Part shown: positions 22,036-35,100 of the stretch, piece after piece
Numbering within the stretch: the stretch's first letter is position 1
Layout: each line of letters starts with the position of its first letter
The notes under the pieces: generated by a model
Databases searched by the model: none
Told to the model about the DNA's origin: nothing
What the model saw: only the letters and a program-made list of their open reading frames with translations
Made by a program: the position numbers and the translations under genes
Source of the DNA: Alentia gelatinosa
Lineage: Eukaryota > Annelida > Polychaeta > Phyllodocida > Polynoidae
Assembly: GCA_950022655.1 (NCBI GenBank)
Contig: OX465581.1
Coordinates: 36,179,300 to 36,243,299, forward strand
Length of the DNA: 64,000 nt
Direction of reading: 5' to 3'

Positions 22036-22285
22036 GCAAATATATATATAGGGCACCTAGCTATTGTGTTATGGAGACGGCCATCTTGCCCCTATGCCAA
22101 ACAAAACACCAGGTGGCGGTCCACTTATCAATGGCTTTTATTAAAAGATAGAGGGTTTTTAGCCTCGTCTCTCGGTTAGCTATAGATTATAACAACTGGT
22201 AATAATGGTTGTCCTCCGACTGCAGTGGCGCTATTTTCCAATTCCTGGCGGACGATAACAGAACTAGCAATAATGATTTTTAATC
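22036..22285. mobile_element. family E repeat copy 1
   Basis: Words AAACAAAACACCAGGTG, TTATCAATGG, CTCCGACTGCAGTGGCGC and TTCCTGGCGGA recur in order at 36475-36645. The first half also recurs at 57725-57830. Ends are not sharply defined. Confidence 0.5.
22137..22142 (-). terminator. possible polyadenylation signal of the ABCG gene
   Basis: TTTATT on the plus strand reads AATAAA on the gene strand, 161 bp after the stop codon. Another lies at 21984-21989. Which one is used is unknown. Confidence 0.35.
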
Positions 22286-22302
22286 AATGATCCAAAAACT
22301 TA

Positions 22303-25300
22303 TCACTGCCTTTTGCGGCTGTGGTAATACAAAGCACCATAAGATATTGTCTCAAACACGACGAACATGACGAAGAGAAGTCCCAAGTCCAACGGTATAT
22401 TGTCCTGCAAAATAAGAACGATTTGCGTTGTTGTAAGAGACTGCCACAAAATTACTTGTACATAGATCAACACTCTACTCTACAACGCGAACTGGTTTTA
22501 TATAAGCATGTAGAATGAGCACCTGGTGTTTTACGTTATGTAACATTATACATTATAAGGGCAGATAAATATTATGCGTTCACCGATCCCTGTACCTGAT
22601 GACAACGGGATTATTCTGCTAGATTATGCAGAGATAAATTCGCAATGAGAACTAGCGACCATCCTTGGTAGAGGGTATTCATGATTAGTGCTCTTTTCGT
22701 TGGGAGGTAAAAATGTTGGATATAATGACCCTATCCCACCTATTACATCTGTCGCCAGAGTGGTACCTTGCCTCTTTGATCCATATGGCGGATTATGTTT
22801 TTATAATAGTAGACATTTGATTCGAAATACTCAATGTATTCATCAAAACGGCCAGATAAGAACACATTGCAATAATGAACAACAAATAACGAAGCAGATC
22901 GCTCGTCACCCCAAACAAAATAACGAATCTTGTATGATTCATTTTCTGTAATAAATAGACAATAAACGATGGTTTTGTGGACAGGCGGCCGTAAACCACG
23001 AGAGGTTGACGCGTAGTAATACACGAGCTCACCCGCGAGTGGTTTACAGAGCCGCCTGTCCACAAAACCATCGTTTGTTGTATTTATTATCCATCTTTTC
23101 GAATAAATTAAACCCATTAATTGCCATATTGACGGGTATAACAACAGGAACTATTTCTTTGCTCTATAGCAAAAGGGACTACTTTTCCCCGTATACCATG
23201 GTTTTGAGGCCGTAAACCACAGGTTAGATTCCGTATACCACAGTTATGGTATCTGACCGGTTTTATACAATGGGTCGTGGTTTACTGAGTCCCCATACAT
23301 CTTCAATGAGGGTTTTGTATACGATGGATAATAAATGTAGAAATAAACAGAAGGAGGATAATACTCACCGAGTTAAAACTCAAGCTATCAATTACGCTTT
23401 GACCATCAGTGTAGCAGATTGAGGTGTCATATCCTACAATAGCTGACGTGCCATTGCTATCGTCTGCATAAATGGGTGATGCTGTCTCACAAGCTAGGAA
23501 TCAAACAGGTGTCACATTTTTATAACTTTCTTTAATCTTGCTTACCCCAGTTTGGGACCAAAATTGACGACATAATTTGTATATTACTTAGTTTACGTAA
23601 CATTGAAAATTGCAAATCACAAAGGTACAGCAATTCTACTCCAAACTTGTTCCTCTCTTCGCCTATATTCGTTATTACAAGTTTATTTATTTTTTAGCAC
23701 ATTGAGTGAAAAAGGTATTATAATTAGATAATGATAGCATTTATACGAGGATTGCGATTTTTTCCCTTCATGGGGTAATGTGAACATTTATAAGAACTTA
23801 CCTATGTGCTGGACATCTTTCCATTGGTTACAGACAAGAACTTCATTGGCATATCTGAACCAGGATAGGTACTGTAATGGTTTGAGGTAATCAGGGATAG
23901 ACCTGGAAACATAACGGTGATGAATATTATATGAGTCTCGCCATTGAAGGGAAAGGTATGTATAGCTATAGGAATACAATGTATATTTAGTTATTTATTA
24001 CGGATTAACATGGAAATATGTTTAGAATAGATAGAAAATATTTAGATATAAGAATATGTTGGGGGTGGGGGTGGGGGGGGGGGGGGGGTAGTTAGCAAAC
24101 ACATGTTTTGATACGGGGATACATGAACAAAATTGTACATGTATTAGAAATTGTTTTGACATGACTGCAATGTAAGAGTATTTTCACACTTTTGAATATA
24201 AAACCTTTTAGAACAGGAATGCTGTCCTTTTATCGCACAGATTTTTATTGTTTAATTTATTCAATGTGCCTCTATGTAAAAAAAAATGCAGTTAAATTAT
24301 ATGAGAAAAACGTATTGCATTCAATGAGTCTGACATGATGTGTATGTTTATGTATGAAATATAGTATAATTCCGTCAACTACATCATAAATAAGCCACGG
24401 TATGAAAACAAAAAACATTCAGAACATGATTAATCCCGGGAGGACCATGCCCTAGCCTTTCCCAGGTCTCTGCATTTTAAGACATTGTTGTCTGCATTCT
24501 CCGGGCACGAATTTGAGTTGAATTAACTTACGCAAGGTTAAGATAGAAGCCAGCGAAGTATAAAAGCGGAGATATCAATGAAGGAGTAATGATAAGCGCT
24601 AACGTGACGTTGGTAGTTGCGGTGGACAAAAGGTGGCCTGTATGGGTTAGAAAATAAAATGTATTTCATAATGAAGTAGCTTTTATTGATAAAATGATCG
24701 TACTAATACCGTATGGTAGTACTGGTTCTTACAATAATTTCTGGCATCACGTTTAGCAAAGATCATCAAGTGAAGTTCATCCACAAGTTAATTTGATAGT
24801 TTATGGATCTTGCTACTTATTTTTGGGACCCCAAGAACCTTAAAAAAAGAAAATTGAAGTGCAATATAAATCAGATATAGTATAAAATCGCTTACATATT
24901 TCTATATACATCGAAAGTACATGTAAAAGGCAATATGACTGTGATCGAAACATCCCTATGAAAGTATTGTCAACTTTATCCATTGGGAAGCCATAGTATG
25001 AAAGCAGTCTTACCAGTAGTTTTGTAGAGGTTTCTTGCAGAGCATGAGTACATGCCAAGTAATAAGGTGCATATCTGCACAAAGAGCTCATCATCTCTGA
25101 TATCATTAGGCCGGATATAACTTATTATCATTACATATATTTAACGTGTATGAATTTATCATATATATTATATAAGGCAATAATAATGCACATTTCTCGC
25201 AATGCAAACATATAATTAGGTTTTCATCCAAGATATAAATTCAGATAAACTTACCAAAGGCCATTGTTGCTATCGACATCAGGATTAACGTCAGCATAAA

Positions 25301-28300
25301 GGTAAATACTGCCTCAGGTGTGTTAAACAAACCTGAAATAATATGACATTATTAAGTTAACTGTAGTACTTAAATACTTAACTCGATATTTTATATATAA
25401 ATTCTCATATGACTAGATAAAACTTTGATACTAGAATATAAAGTTTTGATTGGGACACCTTATACACATTCCTGTTATCAAGATAACAGTGTCCTTGGTA
25501 CAACCCACATACGTATTATCTTGCTGACTTCTGCTTCTGCAATATCTTTACTTTCTGGTATACTTTCCACTAATTTGTTTACCCTTTATAAAATACAATA
25601 CTATCAATATTTAGATCTTCGAGAAACCGCTAAGCATTGAGACATTTTCACCAAAGTCTTCCAGCAAGATTATATATATTTGGAAAAAAACCACCACAAT
25701 CATTGTGTCACAGTGTCATTCGATATTTCAACTGATTGTTCATCTTACCTATAATCCAGTAGACTATCAAGGTGAACAGGATTGGGGTAAGAACGAAGGC
25801 CAAGAGCTAGTTAAAAGAGAAGATAGAAGTTAATGACATTTGGATTACTATGTGGAAAATCTGTTGTTGTAAGCGAACACATATGGTATTACAACTTCAC
25901 CCCGACCGAATATATCAAATCCGACATTATCTCTAAAATGTGCTGCTTATAGTTTTGTATAAATGAGACAGCGACAAGCCGATTCTTCCCGATCACACCT
26001 TTGCCCAACTGATCCGTCGGGTCAGTCAAAATCGGTGAACGTTATGTCGCCGTACGCAATTCACAGACCCGTTTATAATCGGGTCGGGCATTACTAGTAT
26101 TGGGGGGGGGGGGGGGGGGTAATGACCCGACCTTGAGATTATCGTTGTACGCCCTTCACCGACTGTTCCCGATTCTGAGTATGTCTGTATCCCCACATCC
26201 TACACCCAAATATCATATATCGATTTTCTAGGGGAAACCGAGGTGATTATAGGTCTCAGAACAGGTTTCCGATATCTTAAATAAAACAGAATTTATTAGA
26301 CTTTACATTATTGTCTATTAAGGCTTGTTGTCCAGCCCGTGACCCAACCGGGCCATGTTCTCTTTGATCTCATTTGGGTTGTTTTATGAGATTATAAAGG
26401 GAGGAGGTGTGAACGGAAAGAATTGCCATATCAATATATGAGGGTAGCAGACAGCGACATTATTGTTCCCGACTATCATCGTCGGTCGGATCGGTGAGAA
26501 TCGGTGGTAGAAGTTGCTGTCTTATGGGCTTAAGAAATTACACGATACACAAGGATATCATAGTAATGCTTTTCCCCACACTCTGCTCGGAATACATGTG
26601 AACTTACCTCTGAAAGAACGTATGTAATGAAGTAGGTCTCCACTCTGTAGATTCCATTGTTGTGTTCTCTAAAAAAGAGTTCTAACTCTCGAGTAATACC
26701 CTGTAAAATATAGATACAGTATTTTTTTTATATAATGGACACATAGACCACATGGGATGATCCTCACTTTATATCTCTGATGAAAACAAAGAAACAATAG
26801 AAAAAAACAAAATTCTTCTACCTCAGAAAAATACAGCTTCCTTATTGTGAATCATCTTCCTGCAGACACCTCGCCAATGGACACCTCTACATGCACTCCT
26901 AAATATTTGTCCCCAGTAATTTATCTAATCAAGTGAGAAAATCAAAATTGCAGATTGAAAATTGAAAATAATTCTAATAAATTATATTTGTAGGCGGCAA
27001 AAGGGCCTCCCTCAAGGGCCAGAGACAGGCGGGTCATGTAAGACATTAAACAGCAGAAACCCACCCACCCACACCAAAATACCATAAAGGACCTTATAAA
27101 TCCATTACAGGATTCTTCAGGCTTTACATGCTTATATGTTACATTTTATTCACTTACAATTCAAGACAATGCACACTTACGTTTATGACGAGATTTGCGT
27201 TGCAAAATGTGAATTGAAAGAGGAAGATGAAGAAGGCACCATTGATATTTTGCACACCAGTCTGGTTATATTCCTGGTCATTATACAGGAATGCCATCAG
27301 CACCCCGAGTATCTGCAATGTAACCAATTTTATAATTAAACAGATGACGGTACACATCCCCACAAGTGAAGTCATCTATGCAGATATTATAGTGCGTTTA
27401 CTCATATAGCGCTACCACCTGTGTTCAAACGTTATGGAGGATACTTTTGTTTGGTCATCTGCATGATACAACCCATGGGTCAATTCTTTATAACTGACTG
27501 TTCCTCATAATCTCATATTTCATAGTAATGGTGGCAGTGTATAGGTCTAAGCCTATTTTGAAGATAAATAATTTCTTTTAAGGTTATGAAAGCCTAGTAT
27601 TCTCATCCAATTATAATGGAGCACAATCATACCAAACAGTGTTTGATACAATGAAGTGACTTTGCTTTTTTTCGATTCATAAAAAGGAAATGAATTGGTC
27701 TCTGTAGCCGCTCAATATAAGCCATAAGTAATCTCCGTCCCCACCCCCGCCCCTTGGCTCTCCCCCACTTTATTGGTCCTCCGCTTTGGCGGTTCCCCCA
27801 AACTATATTAGGTTACGGAAGGGGTTATCATATTTGTCCTCGCGATGCATGTACATTTATTATCCATCGTATACAAAGACTCCATTGAAAATGTATGGGG
27901 ATTCAGTAAACCACGACCCATTGTATAACACCTGTCAGATACCATAACTGTGGTATACGGATTCAAACCTGTGGTATACGGCCTCAAAACCATGGTATAC
28001 GGGGAAAATAGCCCCTTTGTGGTGTAGAGCAAAGAAATAGTCCCTGTTGTTATACCCGTTTATATGGTAATTAATGGGTTTAATTCTGACTAAAAGATGG
28101 ATAATAAATACAACAAACGATGGTTATTGTTTATGTATACCGGTGAAGAAGCTGCACTCCACACTTACCAACATCTGGTATATCCGCGACCTGTAGAAGG
28201 ACGGGTCGCGTACATTATTCGTCCAGCATCGCCAGAAGAGCAGGCGCATCTGGGTCCAGCGTGATGCTTTGTACCTGCCAACAATAAGACGTGTTTAACT

Positions 28301-29028
28301 GCGGGCACACACTGTCACATACATGTATATGCAATCAGGACAGTATTGGGGCTATTACCACGGTTTATTACTGCAGCCGGTTTTAGATTTTTTTTTCTGG
28401 TAGTCCATTTTGTGTTTACATGTATTTGACAATGGGACGTTGCTGTTAGAGGCATGAATAGGCAATTTGTTGATTGTCGTCATTGTGTTACTCGTTAAAG
28501 TGAATATATATACAGTAAAACCCCCCTTAAGGGGGAACTCTCCGGTCCGGGCCAATTGTCCGAGCTTACGCGAGGTGTCCCCTTAAGCGAGGTAACCCCT
28601 TAAGCGGGGTTTTCAGTCTGTCAATGGTTATACAATAGAGAATACCTACATAAATGAAAGAAACGATGGTTATTAGGTTAAAAGGTTTATCAATAACACA
28701 TAAATAAGCAAATAAATATAAATTATATAATATAAATGAATATAAATGTACAAAAAATGAAAAAATAGATAATAAAGGTTGAAGGTGTATATGTGAAATT
28801 CGCTCCTTTTTATACCCCCGGTCAATGTCCCCCCCCCCCCCCCGTAACTTCTGATAGAAATCAGCAGGCCTATACGGGACTCACTGTGAGCCGCCTAGAG
28901 CCGCAACGGCTCACTGAATACCGCACCTTCAAAGCCCCCAGCCCTCCCTGTGTCGCCCACTGCTATCCTGTAAGCGGGCCTCTTACCTGGCACCTTCAGC
29001 AGGCCCTTGAGCGGGAAGAGGGGTTTTA

Positions 29029-29090
<62 letters not shown>

Positions 29091-29109
29091 CAATAATAAT
29101 ACAGAAGAA

Positions 29110-29149
<40 letters not shown>

Positions 29150-32100
29150 TTATCTCGGCCATATGTACGGACATGTATATGGTTCAGAGACAAACAGGCT
29201 TAGCCAGAATATCTAAGTGATAAAGGCAATGGCTGCCCTTCTGTGCAGTTCTTCTCGTTAAACTAACGTTAGATATTTGACATATCAAAATATTTGACAT
29301 ATCAAGAGCAATTGTAAATTCTCACCGGAGGTCAGCTTTTGATAAAAGCAGCTCTTCTGATTTCCTGAAAAAAAGAGAGTTTTTAATTTCAGTGTACTGC
29401 ATGCGAACATTTGGTTTAAAAAACATCGTCTGTTGGTTTTATTATCCATCTTTATGAAAAATAAAAACTCGGAATTAACATATTTATACTGCTACGTTTA
29501 AAAGTCGGGACACTACCTGATCTATGTACTAATGGAAGGCAAATCTGGAGGTGTATTTTCCAGTTATAAATGGCTCTGGGGCCCGTAATCGATTGATTTC
29601 AAAACCGTTATCAATGAATATAAGTTATGATAGTTTAGAAATAATGGGTAGTGGTTTACTATGGCCCAATATATTTTTTATAGGTTATTCGTAATAGATA
29701 GGTGGCTAGAACAGACATTTTTCCAATCAAGGCATTGGCAAACTAAAACCATATTTATGACCTGGGTAATTAGTTGAATAGAAAATACAGGTCAGTGATT
29801 ATAAGATAACACTGATGTCAGGTACTTACGAGTAACTACTATCCACCTTAGACATCTGAAAACACATCATAAAAGAAAAAATATAAACTTGTTGTCTACC
29901 TTACAACTTATATGATAAATTCTTATCAACAATGTCTGACATATCCTCATCTTTTCAGAGCATAACTTTATACAGAGCACACAAGGGTGATGAAAAGACG
30001 TGGAAACATTATTCATGTGGAATTTACTACCTCAGAGAGACTGAGAAAAGATATAAAACACATCGGTATTGGCCATGGAATTAAAAAAAAAACATCTCCA
30101 TGAACTGGAAGTAGAAACAAGGGTTTCCCTGGAAAAGTCAAAGACTGCCATCTCTGTTCATATCTTCAGTACGGATGTAATAGAACAATATGCATTTACC
30201 TCGACAATAAAAGTATCCACATCTGAGAGTCTTGCAATCTGTTTTCGTGTCTCTAAATAGTCAGCCGAATCTTGATATTCATCACAGATTACCTAGAAAT
30301 AAAACAAGTAGAAACTAGATTACGATGGTTATCGTTAGTAGTATTTCAAGAAGTTGATTCCCGGCACCGGCTAAATTCTATGTTCATGTTCTAAACTTCT
30401 GATAACTTATGATATGACATCAGTTCATATGATACTACTTCAATGTTTTGAGGCCTTGTGTTGAACGTTACTGCTGAAAAGCTAAAGGGATTGCTCCATC
30501 GATTGAGTGAGTTTTTCGGTCCACCAAGTATCTGCCAACCATGCTTATAGTACCTAAACCAACAAGTCAGATCCACAGCTGACACCGTGCGGCGCCCGTA
30601 CAGACACCCCGGCGGATAACAGGCAATAATTATTTGATCAATTTTTAGCATGTGGCCTGCTCCACCGCATATGATCAATATATCCGCCTGACAGGCCATA
30701 ACACAGCACCCGTGTGGCGCCACTCAATAAGCCCGGTGGAACACACCCTTAAAGCATGTCTGGTTTATATATTCTTAGACCTTCACATTATCTACAAGTA
30801 TCACCTTTTAATTGTAGGCTACAGTCCCTAGTAACCGTTAAAACGTAGTTTCGAAAAAGAAACTTTTTGATAACATGGTGAAACTTGTAACCTCCAGAGT
30901 GCGATTTCATGTACATTCTAAACCACAAGGGGTTGAGGTTAATTGCATTTCCAATGGAAGAGCACGGTACATGTATACTCTTAAATCACACTCTGATATA
31001 GCTTTCTCTCGACCATTCGCCTCAAAAGGCTTTGGGGTTCAATTTCGTGGTCAGCACCATGTGACATCGGAGCATCTCAATATCACTCTCTTTAAGCAGC
31101 GATCCTATATTACAGGAAAATCCGAGTACCACACAGGATCTGCCAAGAGAACATTGCAAAACTCGTATAATGGGTTCTTGCACTACTTCCTATTGATGGG
31201 GGTTGGCTTTTAGAGACAGCAAAAGAGCCAAGCCAGGCTTTCTGCGAACCTCTAACCTGCTCCTACTGAACTACTATTGCAATATTCTAATGCAATACAA
31301 CTTCATTCCCGTCACATTCTGAACTAAAGCCTTCGGATATTACAGCTTAGAGGGCAGACGGTAGATAATGTTCATGATCGGTAGTGAATAATTTCTTTCG
31401 CATAATTCAAATTGCGAATTGGACGCCTTGAGCTTTTTACCGTTTGAACCCGCCGTCAGCGCGAAAACGTGGACGCCTTGAGCTCACCCCGCTGACGCCT
31501 TGAGCCTACTCCATTTCAAAGTTTTTACACTAAGAGGCTCATGGCCATCAAAACGGGGTAGGCTCAAGGCGTCCACAGGGTAGGCTCAAGGCGTCCACAG
31601 AAAGGCTAAAGGCGTCCAGGGCTCAAATCGTCCTGGGCTCAAGGCGTCCATAAACCATTAAAACGTACCTTAACCCGTTTACGACATTCATCTTCACGTC
31701 CAGGAATAATTGCGAGGGTATGGATATAAAAGTCTGGAGGATTGTAGTTCGTCGGACACTTGTAGCCCACGCTTCAGTAAATGAAATAAAACAAACATGA
31801 ATCACCAGCTTCTATGCCAAGCATATGAGAAAACAACTTAGGTTACGTATAAATTGCATTGCATCAATCAAATGAAACTGACCCATTTGAACACTGAAAC
31901 CTACACAATATTTAAGTCGCTGACTAAAAATCGAATGTACAGCAGAGTACCACACTCGGGTCTGATGAACATCTGTGTGTTATCTTCTATCATATTTGAA
32001 TTAAAGTATGTACATGCCATAAAACATTTGTCAATTCGGTGAAATACAGTACATGTATATTATCCCAACCTAGGAGCCATCCCTAAAGTATGTAAGCAGA

Positions 32101-35100
32101 TTAGGATGATCCAGCAAGATGCAGTTTAGTCCTCCGAGCGACCGGCCCCACAAGTAAAACACATCAGGGACAAGCACTTTAATGAATTACACACGCAAAT
32201 GTTTAGTCGATCTCTGATTATTCAATCAATCACAATCGTATAGAGAAGATAATCGATAGTTCTGTGGACAGGCGGACGCAAACCATATTCAGTGTTATAT
32301 CACCAAACATGTATTAAGGAGACTTACCTGCTAAAAAATGTGTCCACACTTTCAGAAGTCCCAATAAACGCTAGACGCCCTTCTGCCATGAGACACAACC
32401 TGTAAAAATAATATTACATTTACTTGTCTTATCTTATGGACTTGTAAAACTAAATTATTAGGACAGGAAATATACACAGTTATCTGGTATAACTCATAAT
32501 GTATCATGTCCCATTATGTCCAGCATATCTCTGCATATCTCGGCCATTGCTCCAGTAAATAAATTCCGCAGCCCTCAGTCGAAACTAAGAAATTCCGCCA
32601 CCCTAAATCAGTGTCCCTCTAATACCTCACATGCAGCTCTCTGTGTCTACCATATCTAAGGCCACTGCTTCAAACCGTCCCCGATGTTTCTTTGTGCTTC
32701 ATTTATTACCGTGAAACCCATATTAGGTTAAGGCCTGGCGTCCACCTACTACGATAGAAATTTAGACCTCCCGATATGGCACCGATAAAAAAGCAAATAT
32801 CGGAGACGTATCGGGAAGGTGCAAAACGTAGACATATGTCTAGACATGCCAATCAATCACGCATTGCATGGGTTTTTTTATCGGTGTCTAATTGCAGAAA
32901 CGTGGTCAACTGCCCCGATATTAGGTGACCTTCCGACGCGATTTTGATTTTTTATCGGGAGGTGCATCGTAGACCATATCGGAGCCATATCGTAGTGGTG
33001 GACGCCGGGCCTAATGCATCGATGAAGCATTTATGGAGAGCATAGAACATTCTTCCTGAAAACAGGAGAAGAGCATTTACTCACCTGTCCATAAAGGAGT
33101 ACACCTCTGACGATGGCTGGTGAATGGTGCAGAGGATAGTTCGTCCCCGCGCCGCCAGGTTACGCAGCGTCTCCATGACGGTTCGCGCCATGTAGGAATC
33201 CAGACCGGAAGTTGGCTCATCACAGAACACAAGCGGCGGGTTCGTCAGCACCTGTTTCATAAAACATGTCAGCGCTTATTCTACTTAACATCCCGGATAC
33301 ATTGGGTCTCAAGGAAGATAAGGACAGTAATTAGCCTTTGACATGTCGTACAATGCCTGAGCAGTGTAAACTCACTTCTGATGGATAATCTGGTATGGTG
33401 GTAGTCTAAAATTAATTAAGTTAAGTAGGAGAAGGGCCAAAGTTATAGCAGGCCATCCCTACGGAGATTATTTCCTTATCATATACCTCGAGAACACGAA
33501 AAATTCCATTTCATTTACTCATTGGAAGTGGATCCGAACATTATTCATACCTTATGCCCAACGGCGGACAGTATTTTATAGAAGTTCGTGCATAGGTTTA
33601 TAATGATATACGTTATTCACCTGAGGTATTACAAATTCAAGATGGATGTGCATGAATACATGTTGTCTATTTCAGTAATCGCGATGAAAGGTTACCTCAG
33701 TGGCAAACGTTAGTCTCTTGCGCTCACCGCCGGAAAGCCCCTTCCCTTGCCCAGGAAGGCCAATCCTCGTATTCACTAACTCTCCCATGTTCAACTGAAA
33801 GGAAATTTGAATCACATTAAGATTATGTATAGATAATAACCTTCATAGTTCTAATTGGAAAGTCTTGCCTTTTTGAATTTTTTTAGGAGCATACATAAAC
33901 GTGCACAGAGATGAAAGTCGGAACTAGGGAGAAAATCGGATATTAAACCTTTAGAAAATGAAGTATTTATAACAACATTTTGGAAAATATGGCTATGAAT
34001 CGGTACATATTCTACATATATAACAATGATGCGGCCAAGAAATTAAGAAATGACGCGCTTCCCAGTTATACGCTTCCGGATGTGTGGCTGACAAGGGGAC
34101 AGGTGGGACCTACATCCAGAATGCCGTATATGAAAATGTGATGAAATCTGTCGTTTGTGGAAAACATGCATCCTTACATATTCAAATGTCTATATTGAAC
34201 ACGTCGGACATTCTAAATTTCTAGACTTACTTGGGTTATTCTATCATCTCGATATGACATGTTTATTGCTGTTATAACCGATGTATTTACCAACACGAAT
34301 AAGTGTTTCCATATGTTTTCCGCCAAACTCATGTATCTCAGAGCAAAATGTCATATGTAATATATAGAAGTAATATATGTGCATACATGTATCAGTAATT
34401 CATTGGCTAATATTTAATGGCAACATGCGGTACTTACTTCTGCAATGGTGTCATCTACACGTTTCTTTCTAAGTGACTCTGGCATAGATTGGTCCAATCT
34501 CAACGCTGCCTAGAAAGGTCAAACAGGGTGGGTCAGTTGTTGAGCGTGGGACAGCCTAAGTGTTCTAGCATTCAAAATGAGAACATAATTTCTATAACGA
34601 ATTTAGTCTCAAAAAGCTAATTGATACGTAGTTTAAAACTGATAATTTCCCAGGAAGACCCTGTGGATGGTTCTACCAAAGCTTGCTTCTGGACATGTAA
34701 AATCACACTGTTTCCTCCTTTGTATAAGAAACGCAGCAATTATGACAAAAATAATAAAGTAGCCTACGACATCAGATACATCCAATTAATAGGTGGAAAA
34801 TACTTTCTCCCATCCGATTTCACCGATTTTCCCGGAAAACTTTTTCTCTACATCTAAGAAATGGACTCGATATCATAGGAAATCCAAAGGGGACAATGCA
34901 AGATAATGATATGCCATAGACACATACGTGTACTTAAAATGAGCTAAGAAGGCTCCTGACCCACTGGAAAGCTTCACGAAGTAACCAACCTGAAAGGTGA
35001 GGTGCTCTCGCACGGTGAGTGTGTTAATGAAGTGGTCCTCCTGCTGGACGTAAGCCGACGTGTACTTTATATCGTCTCCGAGGATGCGGCCGTTCACACG

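Noticed and set aside
22743..23144. 133-codon minus-strand frame
   Set aside because: It crosses the hairpin of a mobile element and lies between two verified ABCG exons.
25021..25085. Minus-strand segment with acceptor and donor between ABCG exons 16 and 17
   Set aside because: In the phase required it gives no ABCG-like residues, and exon 16 joins exon 17 directly in phase with good family sequence.
28793..29174. Plus- and minus-strand frames with YIYIYI and HTHTHT
   Set aside because: Translations of (AT)n and (GT)n microsatellites.
31421..31649. CRISPR-like array
   Set aside because: Words are 13 bp, in both orientations, with irregular spacing in animal intron DNA; no cas genes.
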